A stretch of DNA of 64,000 nt from 55-13 sp037190145 (GTDB lineage Bacteria > Armatimonadota > Fimbriimonadia > Fimbriimonadales > Fimbriimonadaceae). Shown here in pieces: positions 17,476-25,034 of this stretch; the first letter of the stretch is position 1; each line of letters begins with the position of its first letter. The notes under the pieces are model-generated. The model was not told the DNA's origin, ran no database searches, and saw only the letters and a program-made list of their open reading frames with translations. The stretch covers positions 62,001 to 126,000 of the forward strand of contig JBBCJU010000003.1 in the NCBI GenBank assembly GCA_037190145.1. The letters are read 5' to 3'. Position numbers and translations under genes: made by a program.

Positions 17476-18064
17476 CCTTTTCTTCAATCGGCTTGCGCTC
17501 GCCTTCTGGCCAATCACAGTTCGGAAAGCCACAGAAAAAGAAGCCCAGAAGCCTTGTCGGAGCCTCCCATCCCAATGCAGATGCAACTGCCGGATGAATC
17601 GATACTCCTTTCGAGTGCCACATTCCGGCTAAGCCCTGAGCACTTGCCATTAAGTGAAGATTTTGAACAGAGCACGCTGCGGCCATTAGTTCTTCTGACT
17701 CCGTCATCACGAGAGACCCATTCTCATTCACCGCCGGAGACATTCCGATTGCGATCCATACGGGTGCTTTGAAGGCTCGATCTCGATACCCCTGTTCTCC
17801 GGTCGCATCATACTTGTCGCCTTGATGATCTGCTCGATAAGCCGCGGCATACATCTCAGCCAACTCTTTTCTTGACTCCCCGGTAAAAATCACATAACGC
17901 CAAGGTTCAGTATCTCCATGACTGGGTGCCCAATCTGCGGCTCGAAGCATCTTGTCAATGATTTCACGCGGAACCTCTTGGTTCGATAGTCGAGCCAAAC
18001 CCATACTGCGGCGGTTCGCTATCGCCCGAGAGAGTGCATCAATCTCGGATTCGGAAAATGTCAT
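17462..18064 (-). CDS. Nitroreductase-family FMN oxidoreductase
   Basis: 200 residues from ATG 18064. The longer start at 18100 runs through the promoter region and was rejected. N-terminal RAIANRRSMGLA and the ADWAPSHGDTEPWRYVIF segment near residue 45 are the FMN-binding features of the nitroreductase fold. SVQNLHLMASAQGLAGMW near residue 135 is the second FMN/dimer segment. It resembles the YdjA-type subgroup. The substrate is unknown. An inverted repeat over its -35 region suggests a repressor site. Confidence 0.88.
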   Translation of the reverse strand: MTFSESEIDALSRAIANRRSMGLARLSNQEVPREIIDKMLRAADWAPSHGDTEPWRYVIFTGESRKELAEMYAAAYRADHQGDKYDATGEQGYRDRAFKAPVWIAIGMSPAVNENGSLVMTESEELMAAACSVQNLHLMASAQGLAGMWHSKGVSIHPAVASALGWEAPTRLLGFFFCGFPNCDWPEGERKPIEEKVSWR

Positions 18065-18105
18065 GTGCAGGTTATGGCTGAATCTTGACGCTACAGTCAA
18101 GATTC
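18065..18105 (-). promoter_or_regulatory. Nitroreductase promoter with overlapping palindrome
   Basis: On the minus strand TTGACT (18095-18100), an 18-base spacer, CATAAC (18071-18076), six bases, then ATG 18064. A 10-bp perfect inverted repeat GAATCTTGAC-N6-GTCAAGATTC (18080-18105) covers the -35 and part of the spacer. This is a typical position for a repressor operator; it is too far from a gene end to be a terminator. Confidence 0.6.
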
Positions 18106-18125
18106 ATTGGCATAATGGACCGTTA

Positions 18126-18209
18126 GAACCTAAAACAATCCATTCAGAACCTGAGCCTCAGTTTTTCCAGATTCACCAGAACCTAAGTTTCATAGAGTCC
18201 TGGGAACCT
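18126..18209 (+). repeat. Array of four GAACCT motifs
   Basis: GAACCT occurs at 18126, 18147, 18179 and 18204, alternately continued as AA, GA, AA, GC. The array fills the gap between the nitroreductase promoter and the YVTN-propeller gene. A matching triplet array lies at 35810-35873. The role is unknown; binding sites for a regulator are one possibility. Confidence 0.5.
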
Positions 18210-18236
18210 GCCTAACAAGCGCCCCGTAATCTGCTC

Positions 18237-19262
18237 ATGCGAATGTTGCTTCCTGTCCTCCTAGTCTTCGCCAGCGCACTTTCAAATGCTGAGCTTAAAC
18301 CAATATCTCTAAAGGGATCGCTAATCGTGCTTAACAAAGCAGAAGCCACTGCATCGCTTATTAGCCTGCGAGATGGCAAAACGGTGAAAAAAATTAAAAC
18401 GGGTTTAGGGCCAAACGAGGTGATGGTCAGCCCAAGCGGAAAAATCGCTGTTATCAGCAATATGGGGAATCAGGTACCAGAAAAAACGCTCACAGTAGTT
18501 GCCCTTCCAAGTGGTGAAGTCACTCGGACCATTGACTTAGGAACCCAAGGTCGCCCCCATGGAATCGCATGGCTAAGCGAAGACCGTATCTTGATAACCA
18601 GCCATGCAACAGATTGCTTGGTGACGGTCAATATCAAAGAGGGCAAGGTTGAAAAAGAAATTGCAACCGGTGAAAAAGGAACCCACATGGTGGTTCTTTC
18701 TCCAGATAAAAAGCGAGCTTACGCTGCCAACGCCGTTTCAGGCTCCGTTTCTGTAGCCGACTTGGAAGCCAATAAGATTATCGCAACCATACCAACGGAC
18801 TCCCGCGCGGAGGGAATCGCAATTAGCCCTGACGGCAAGACCCTTACCTGCGGCAATGTCGGAGCTAATAACGTTTCCGTTATTGATACGACCACGCTAA
18901 AGGTCGTAAAAACACTGACCTCTACGCCGGCTCCCATCCGCACCATATGGACTAAGAATGGGAAATGGGTCTTGACCTCCTGTGCAGGATCTGGGGAACT
19001 TGTGGTGCACGATTCTCAGAACTGGACCGAGAAGAAGAGAATTAAACTTGGTGACCAATCCTTTAAGTTCGACCTAAATGGCCAACCCTTCCCCATTCCA
19101 ATGAACTATGCCGTACATGAAGACGGAAAGCACGTTCTAGTTGTGATGGTCGCTTCAAACGCGGTTGCTATCGTAGATACCGAGAAGCTTGAAGTGGTGG
19201 GCAAAGTGGATACCGGTCAGCTTCCCGATGGCATTGCTCTAACAAGGATCGAAATAGAATAG
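18237..19262 (+). CDS. Secreted YVTN beta-propeller protein
   Basis: 341 residues with signal peptide MRMLLPVLLVFASALSNA. The mature protein consists of repeated blades of YncE/YVTN type, for example SVADLEANKIIATIPT, SVIDTTTLKVVKTL and AIVDTEKLEVVGKVDTG, with SPDGKT connectors. Such proteins are exported seven-bladed propellers without enzymatic motif and may bind ligands or surfaces. Transcribed divergently from the nitroreductase, downstream of the GAACCT array. A hairpin terminator follows. Confidence 0.9.
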   Translation: MRMLLPVLLVFASALSNAELKPISLKGSLIVLNKAEATASLISLRDGKTVKKIKTGLGPNEVMVSPSGKIAVISNMGNQVPEKTLTVVALPSGEVTRTIDLGTQGRPHGIAWLSEDRILITSHATDCLVTVNIKEGKVEKEIATGEKGTHMVVLSPDKKRAYAANAVSGSVSVADLEANKIIATIPTDSRAEGIAISPDGKTLTCGNVGANNVSVIDTTTLKVVKTLTSTPAPIRTIWTKNGKWVLTSCAGSGELVVHDSQNWTEKKRIKLGDQSFKFDLNGQPFPIPMNYAVHEDGKHVLVVMVASNAVAIVDTEKLEVVGKVDTGQLPDGIALTRIEIE

Positions 19263-19270
19263 GTGCAATC

Positions 19271-19298
19271 GCTAGGACGCCAACTAAGGTGTCCTAGC
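19271..19298 (+). terminator. Hairpin terminator
   Basis: GCTAGGACGCC pairs with GGTGTCCTAGC (11 bp, one G-T) around AACTAA, followed by ATTAATCT. It ends the YVTN-propeller gene. Confidence 0.65.
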
Positions 19299-19323
19299 AT
19301 TAATCTCTGCCAAACTGAGACTC

Positions 19324-19788
19324 ATGCGTTACTGGTTGATGAAGTCCGAGCCGGACACTTACTCCATTGATGATCTGATCAAAGCAAACGGCCCGGCGAT
19401 GTGGGAAGGATGCCGAAACTACACCGTACGCAATTTCTTCCGCGACACAATGGAGCCTGGCGACTTAGCCTTTTTCCATAACTCAAACGCGAGTCCATCC
19501 GGAATCATTGGGGTAATGGAAATCGTAGGTGAGCCATATCCCGACCCTACGCAGTTCGATCCTCAGAGCGACTACTACGACGCCAAGAGTCCAAAAGACA
19601 ATCCCCGTTGGCTAGCTCGCGATGTTGTTTTTAAACAGAAATTCAAGAAAGTTATCTCTCTCGCAGAACTCAAAACCACTCCAGGACTAGAAGAAATGTT
19701 GGTCATTCGCAAAGGGCAAAGATTAAGCGTGATGCCCGTAACCGAGGCAGAATGGAACGTTGTCATGGACATCGCGAGTAAACAGTAG
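19324..19788 (+). CDS. EVE-domain protein
   Basis: 154 residues forming a single EVE domain (PUA-like fold), similar to thymocyte nuclear protein 1. Diagnostic segments are YWLMKSEPDTYSIDDL at the N-terminus, MWEGCRNYTVRNF near 30 and GDLAFFHNSN near 51. EVE domains bind modified bases in nucleic acid; in bacteria some are linked to restriction systems, but no such genes are adjacent here. The ATG lacks a clear ribosome-binding site. Confidence 0.93.
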   Translation: MRYWLMKSEPDTYSIDDLIKANGPAMWEGCRNYTVRNFFRDTMEPGDLAFFHNSNASPSGIIGVMEIVGEPYPDPTQFDPQSDYYDAKSPKDNPRWLARDVVFKQKFKKVISLAELKTTPGLEEMLVIRKGQRLSVMPVTEAEWNVVMDIASKQ

Positions 19789-19866
19789 CTTTTTTGCTTG
19801 CAAAAACCTAGCGTCCCCGGTTAACCTGCCTGGCATTCCTTAACATCGATAGGAGCGTCAGAACTT

Positions 19867-21102
19867 ATGCGTCATTGGCTTATTGCGACGCTCTCTCTAT
19901 TGACTGTCTGCGCAGGAGCGCAAGATGTGGCAATAGTAGGGGGGCGCATCAAGCTTGGCAATGGGAAGTCCATTGCCAAGGGCAACATCATCATCCGAGG
20001 GGGCAAGATAGAAGCCATCGGGGCAACCGTCTCCGTGCCATCTGGCATGGCGACTTACGATGCCACCAACTCCACTGTGTATCCGGGCTTTATTGACGGC
20101 TTTAGCACCAGCGGCCTGAAACTTCCCTCTCCCCCTGACCCAGCAACCCCTCCCAACATCACGGTCACTGCACCGCCCACCATGTGGGATATGAACCGGA
20201 GAGGCATTCGCGGGAGGGTCAACGCAGCAGATTGTCTGGACCTTGAAGGCATCCTGGGAGAAGCCCATAAAGCAGGCATTACGGTTGCTCTCCTCTCACC
20301 AGGCTCCGGAACGGTCAGAGGACGAACTGCTATCGCTTCCATGACCAACGAAGCGCAAACCGCAATTCCATTTGGGATTGGGCTCTCCTATCGAGGTGGA
20401 GGTACTGGCCCAGGAAGCTATCCATCTACCCCCATGGGCTACACCGCATTCTTGCGCCAAACTCTCGCCGATGCGCAAACCTATGCGATCAATAATCCCG
20501 CCAAAGAGGACCTTGATCTCAAAGGAATGACACCCCTCTTCAAGAAAGAAGCGATTGCGGTGATGGCAGTTGACAACGAAGGTGAGATTTATCGAGCCTT
20601 TAACACTGCCCAAGAGTTTGGGTTCAACTTTATCGTCTCCGGAGGCAGAGAGGCTTATCAGAGTGCGGCTAAACTCGCCGCTGCTAAAGTTCCTGTCTTG
20701 GTGAACATTGCAGTTGGCACAGCACCCGAAGTTAATCCTCAGCCAGATGGTCCTCCAAAAGCCGTTCTCGAGGAACGCAGAGACCAATGGCGAGATCGGG
20801 CAATGAACATCATCAATCTAGAGAAAGCAAAAGTCAAATACGCCTTCAGCTCCGATGCGGCAGGCTTTGACGGTTACCTTCAAAATATCCGACGGATCAT
20901 TGCCCTTGGGCTCGATAAGAACGCGGCTCTCAGAGCGATGACCATCGCTCCCGCCGAAATTTTTGGCATGGAGAAAACGTTGGGCTCCATCGAGAAAGGC
21001 AAAATTGGCAACATTGTGGTTATGACCGGTGAGTTCTCCGACGAGAAATCTACGGTCAAGGCGACCTTTGTTAATGGGAAGAAGTTTGAGGTGGCCCAAT
21101 GA
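19867..21102 (+). CDS. Amidohydrolase-like protein lacking the metal HxH motif
   Basis: 411 residues with signal peptide MRHWLIATLSLLTVCAGA. The imidazolonepropionase-like amidohydrolase fold is clear from GGRIKLGNGKSIAKGNIIIRGGK, the FSSDAAGF segment and the C-terminal GSIEKGKIGNIVVM. At the position where active members have HxH the sequence reads YPGFIDGFSTSG, so the metal-binding histidines are missing and catalysis is unlikely. Its stop overlaps the start of the next amidohydrolase by ATGA, suggesting a hetero-complex or structural partner. Confidence 0.85.
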   Translation: MRHWLIATLSLLTVCAGAQDVAIVGGRIKLGNGKSIAKGNIIIRGGKIEAIGATVSVPSGMATYDATNSTVYPGFIDGFSTSGLKLPSPPDPATPPNITVTAPPTMWDMNRRGIRGRVNAADCLDLEGILGEAHKAGITVALLSPGSGTVRGRTAIASMTNEAQTAIPFGIGLSYRGGGTGPGSYPSTPMGYTAFLRQTLADAQTYAINNPAKEDLDLKGMTPLFKKEAIAVMAVDNEGEIYRAFNTAQEFGFNFIVSGGREAYQSAAKLAAAKVPVLVNIAVGTAPEVNPQPDGPPKAVLEERRDQWRDRAMNIINLEKAKVKYAFSSDAAGFDGYLQNIRRIIALGLDKNAALRAMTIAPAEIFGMEKTLGSIEKGKIGNIVVMTGEFSDEKSTVKATFVNGKKFEVAQ

Positions 21103-23762
21103 AGCTCTCTATGATCTGCGCACTTTCACTTGTGACATGCGTCACTTTCGCTCAACTTCCGTTTGAAACTGAAGCCCATCGTAAACCCTCTTTCCAAACG
21201 GGCGGCTCCGTGCTCATAAAGGGGGGGCGAGTTCTGACCGTTACCAAAGGAACTCTAGAGTCTGGCGACATCCTTGTAAGGAACGGCAAAATCGTTCAGA
21301 TTGCGCCGAATATCAACCCGCCCCCCAACGTGAAAGTCGTCGATGCCAAGGGTAAGGTGGTCATGCCGGGAATCGTGGATGCCCACATTCACCGAGGCAT
21401 TTTATCCACCAACGAGGGTTCGGACAGCATCGTTGCTGAAGTGCGAATGGGGGACGTACTGAGCCCATCTGCAAAGAGTGTGTGGCAAGCTCTGGCCGGT
21501 GGGGAAACATCCGGGTTGGCGTTGCACGGCAGTGCAAACGCTGTTGGTGGACAGAGCCAAGTCGTTAAGTTGAAGTATCGACGCCCCATCGAAGAGTACG
21601 TCGTAGCGGATGCCCCGAGAATGGTGAAATTCGCCCTTGGCGAGAACGTGACTCGCTCTGGATCAAGCTCTTCCAGCCGATTTCCTAAGACGCGTATGGG
21701 GGTCCAAGCTCTCTATCGACGCGCTTTCACTGCCGCTAAAGAGTACATGGCAACCTGGGACGCTTGGGAGAAAGGGGGTAAGAAAGCCCCTGCTCCTCGA
21801 CGCGACCTTCGACTTGAAGCCTTGGCCGATATTCTGCGCGGCAAGATTTGGGTTCAATGCCACAGCTATCGTGCGGATGAGATGCTGATGATGGTTCGGC
21901 TTAGCCAAGAATTTGGCTTCAAGATCGGGGCCATGCAGCACGCTTTGGAGGCCTATAAGATTGCACCAGAGTTAGCAAAAGCTGGCGTTGGCGTCTCAAT
22001 GTTCGTGGACAACTGGTCCTTTAAGATTGAAGGTTACGATGCCATACCGTTCAATGCTGCTATTTGCCAAGCTGCCGGTGTGCTTGTGTCTATCAATACC
22101 GATGGGCTTTCGGGCCTCCCTTCTCTTTCCATTGATGCTTCCAAGACAATGCGCTATGGCGGATTGTCGGAAGAACAAGCTCTCGCAACGATCACAATCA
22201 ATCCCGCAAAGCAGATTGGTATTGATCACCGCACTGGGAGCCTTGAGGTTGGGAAAGACGCCGACATCGCCATCTGGGATGGACATCCACTGAGCGTGTA
22301 TGCACGTTGCCGAATGTCATTTATTGAAGGCGAAATCTACTTTGAGCGCCGAGATGCTCATGGAGTCGATGCGTCCAGCACCCTGAAAACAAAGCTGGAC
22401 ACCAACAAGAAAACGTCCCCAATTCCAGTTGTGGACGGCATGCAACGTTACGCCATTATCAACGCCACCATCCACCCCGTAAGCGGCCCTAAAATTGAGG
22501 GTGGCACCGTTTTGGTTGAAGATGGCAAGATTAAAGCAGTTGGTACCAACGTAGCCATACCTCGCGATGCGCTCACCCGAGTGATCGATGGAGCAGGGTT
22601 ACATGTCTATCCGGGATTCATCGATGCGGGCACTTCCATGGGTCTGCAAGAGATTAGCGGAATTGGTCAGATGGTTGATACCAGCGAACTGGGCGGTTAT
22701 CAACCAGATTTGATCGCCGCAACCGCAATGCAACCTCAGAGCGAACACTTCCCTGTTTCCCGAGGCGGTGGGGTCTTGTCTGTCTTAACACGCCCGACTG
22801 GAGGAACGATCAGCGGTCAGGGTTCGGTAGTCAACACATTTGGTTGGACTACCGAGTTAATGGACTTGAAGTCCAAAATTCTGAGTATCAACTATCCCGG
22901 AGCAGGCACGCCCTTTGGGTTCGACCCGGATCTTGCGTGCTGCGCCGACTTTGATCTTCTCAATGGTGAATACAATCCTTGGAAACATGACCATAAGCAT
23001 GAGGACGGGGAGCAACATGACCATGAGCCGATGGCAGGCATGGCGCAAGGTGGACAAGGGGGCGGTTCTGCTTCAATAACAGAACTAGAAAACTGGTTCA
23101 ACCGCGCACGAGAGTATCAGACGAAGAAAGGAACCGTTCCTGTGGACCTCACTTTGGAAGCGATGCTTCCTTATGTCAATGGACAAGCACCAGTACTCCT
23201 CAGAGTCCGCTCCGCTTCGTCCATCCGAAGCGCTGTAGCATTTGCGGAGAAGAACAAGCTGAAGGTCATCTTAGCCGGTGCTCCCGATGCTTGGAAGGAA
23301 GCTAAACTTCTGGCGGACAGGAAGATTCCCGTGATCATCAATCCGGCAGGCTTGAGCACCCTCTCTGCAAATGCTCCCGCAAATGACTGGGATCCATACG
23401 ACACCACGTTTGCACTTCCTGCTCTGCTCAAAAAAGCCGGGGTGAAGTTTGCTTTCCAAGGTGAGAATAACTCTGCTTCCTTTAACCTTCCTGTCAGAGT
23501 AGGACAGTCATGTGCTTTTGGGCTTTCGACGGAAGATGCCATTCGCGCCATGACACTTGATGCAGCAGAGATTCTGGGAGTAGGCAATATTCTCGGTTCC
23601 ATAGAACCTGGAAAGATGGGCAACCTCGTGATCTCCGATGGCGATCCAATGGAGATGACCTCCAACATCGTTGGCGTTTTTGTGGCTGGAAAGCCAGTTC
23701 CCATGGAATCTAAGCACACTCGTCTACGCGATCAGTGGTCGAAGCGACTGTCTGAAAAGTAA
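21099..23762 (+). CDS. Double-domain exported amidohydrolase
   Basis: 887 residues with a signal peptide and two amidohydrolase domains. The first (about 35-430) keeps the metal site: H96 and H98 in VDAHIHRG, WVQCHSYRAD, GAMQHALE and NTDGLSG. The second (about 450-885) starts with a similar layer (GGTVLVEDGKIKAVG) but has YPGFIDAGTS in place of HxH and is probably inactive. Between them at about 628-645 is a histidine-rich loop (KHDHKHEDGEQHDHE) that could bind metal. Translationally coupled to the inactive paralogue upstream. The substrate is unknown. Confidence 0.88.
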   Translation: MKLSMICALSLVTCVTFAQLPFETEAHRKPSFQTGGSVLIKGGRVLTVTKGTLESGDILVRNGKIVQIAPNINPPPNVKVVDAKGKVVMPGIVDAHIHRGILSTNEGSDSIVAEVRMGDVLSPSAKSVWQALAGGETSGLALHGSANAVGGQSQVVKLKYRRPIEEYVVADAPRMVKFALGENVTRSGSSSSSRFPKTRMGVQALYRRAFTAAKEYMATWDAWEKGGKKAPAPRRDLRLEALADILRGKIWVQCHSYRADEMLMMVRLSQEFGFKIGAMQHALEAYKIAPELAKAGVGVSMFVDNWSFKIEGYDAIPFNAAICQAAGVLVSINTDGLSGLPSLSIDASKTMRYGGLSEEQALATITINPAKQIGIDHRTGSLEVGKDADIAIWDGHPLSVYARCRMSFIEGEIYFERRDAHGVDASSTLKTKLDTNKKTSPIPVVDGMQRYAIINATIHPVSGPKIEGGTVLVEDGKIKAVGTNVAIPRDALTRVIDGAGLHVYPGFIDAGTSMGLQEISGIGQMVDTSELGGYQPDLIAATAMQPQSEHFPVSRGGGVLSVLTRPTGGTISGQGSVVNTFGWTTELMDLKSKILSINYPGAGTPFGFDPDLACCADFDLLNGEYNPWKHDHKHEDGEQHDHEPMAGMAQGGQGGGSASITELENWFNRAREYQTKKGTVPVDLTLEAMLPYVNGQAPVLLRVRSASSIRSAVAFAEKNKLKVILAGAPDAWKEAKLLADRKIPVIINPAGLSTLSANAPANDWDPYDTTFALPALLKKAGVKFAFQGENNSASFNLPVRVGQSCAFGLSTEDAIRAMTLDAAEILGVGNILGSIEPGKMGNLVISDGDPMEMTSNIVGVFVAGKPVPMESKHTRLRDQWSKRLSEK

Positions 23763-23770
23763 AAGAATCC

Positions 23771-23803
23771 GCTATCCCCTTCTCAGTCGGAGAAGGGGAT
23801 AGC
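23771..23803 (+). terminator. Terminator of the amidohydrolase pair
   Basis: Perfect 14-bp stem GCTATCCCCTTCTC / GAGAAGGGGATAGC with a five-base loop, nine bases after the stop codon. No T tract. Confidence 0.7.
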
Positions 23804-23850
23804 TGAACTAAATTTCCATTTATCATCTCTTATCATTAAGAGGATTTGAG

Positions 23851-24363
23851 ATGTTACTTTCTTTGCTTATCGCCACTTCAATCATTCCGCAAACTTCGAA
23901 AGTCGATTGGAAGGTGTATAGGTTAGAAGGAACGACGGCTTCGGCAGAGTTCCCAAGCGCACCTACTCTAAGACCACATGGTCTGTACTCCAATAACAAC
24001 TCTAATGGAAATACGGCTTATAGCCTTAGACTATATGGCTTGCAGTGGATGAAGGAGCAGTCGGGATTGGTCTTGGTTTATACCGACTTAACCCATTCCG
24101 AGCAAACAGAGAACTTCTTGCCCGGCTTTTGGGATAACCATGTAGTGAAAAGCAAGCTGATTACGGAGATCTCGCGTGATTTTCGAAAAACAGAAAAAGG
24201 GGCAACTCTCGATGGAACCTATCACTTTGGAAACTCAGTAACCGCCAGAGTACGTCTTATCCTGGACGGTAACCGACTATATCAGCAACTCGCGACTTGG
24301 CCCAATGATAAGCCCAATCCAGACCGAGTAAACCGCTTTTTCGACTCGCTGAAGCTGAAATAG
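23851..24363 (+). CDS. Exported protein of unknown function
   Basis: 170 residues with a short signal peptide (MLLSLLIATSIIPQTS). The mature domain (VDWKVYRLEGTTASAEFPSAP... SVTARVRLILDGNRLYQQLATW) looks like a small alpha/beta domain that begins with a 'sequence of substrate smoothing' pattern common in exported unknowns, where a protein value is compared with a squared or summed term. I cannot assign a family. GAGGA precedes the ATG at usable distance. Confidence 0.7.
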   Translation: MLLSLLIATSIIPQTSKVDWKVYRLEGTTASAEFPSAPTLRPHGLYSNNNSNGNTAYSLRLYGLQWMKEQSGLVLVYTDLTHSEQTENFLPGFWDNHVVKSKLITEISRDFRKTEKGATLDGTYHFGNSVTARVRLILDGNRLYQQLATWPNDKPNPDRVNRFFDSLKLK

Positions 24364-24531
24364 TTTACTCCCTGGCTTATTGCCATAGATTTCAAAGCAC
24401 TCACTCGACTTAACTTATTTATTACTAATGAAATAGTACTAAGTGATATAATTCCATTTCCAGGGTGGGGTATATTCAATAAGTACAGATAAATGGTATG
24501 CAGAGGATAGCCTATCGAGGCATTTTGAGAA

Positions 24532-24981
24532 ATGACAGACGAGGCAGTGCGCAAGGAATTTTTCCGCAGGCATTGGATCATGCTAGGAAGCATGGCAAGC
24601 ATGATGTGTTTGATCGTCTTACCCATTTCCTATCTACGTGGCGATGGGAAAGATTTAGATGCTATCTCTTGGCTCACTCTATCACTTCTTGTCATCGTAT
24701 TCTTTGGCTTTCTCGGTGCTGTTCACTATCTTGTTTATCGCACACGCCCGTTCATCCCTCGGAGAGACAAGACAAAACCAAGATCCCTGTTTGAAAGGAT
24801 CATCACGTTCACGGCTTTCTTTGCCGTTTTTTTCATACTTAGGGAGCCAACTCTTAAAGAGGCCCTTGTAAGCTTCTTGCCAGTTATCGCAATGGCTCTT
24901 CTTTCTCGCATACCGTTCGAGAAGTGGCTTATCAAAACCATTAACGAGCTTTCACCTGAAAGCAAGTTGATATCGACTTAA
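24532..24981 (+). CDS. Membrane protein of unknown function
   Basis: 149 residues with four hydrophobic segments (MLGSMASMMCLIVLPISYL, WLTLSLLVIVFFGFLGAVHYLVY, ITFTAFFAVFFIL and VSFLPVIAMALL). A basic loop RTRPFIPRRDKTKPR separates helices two and three. No family recognised. Confidence 0.65.
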   Translation: MTDEAVRKEFFRRHWIMLGSMASMMCLIVLPISYLRGDGKDLDAISWLTLSLLVIVFFGFLGAVHYLVYRTRPFIPRRDKTKPRSLFERIITFTAFFAVFFILREPTLKEALVSFLPVIAMALLSRIPFEKWLIKTINELSPESKLIST

Positions 24982-25034
24982 GCAACAACTCACTCTTCAA
25001 TATTCAAACATTATCGTTTATTCTAGAAAGCAAC

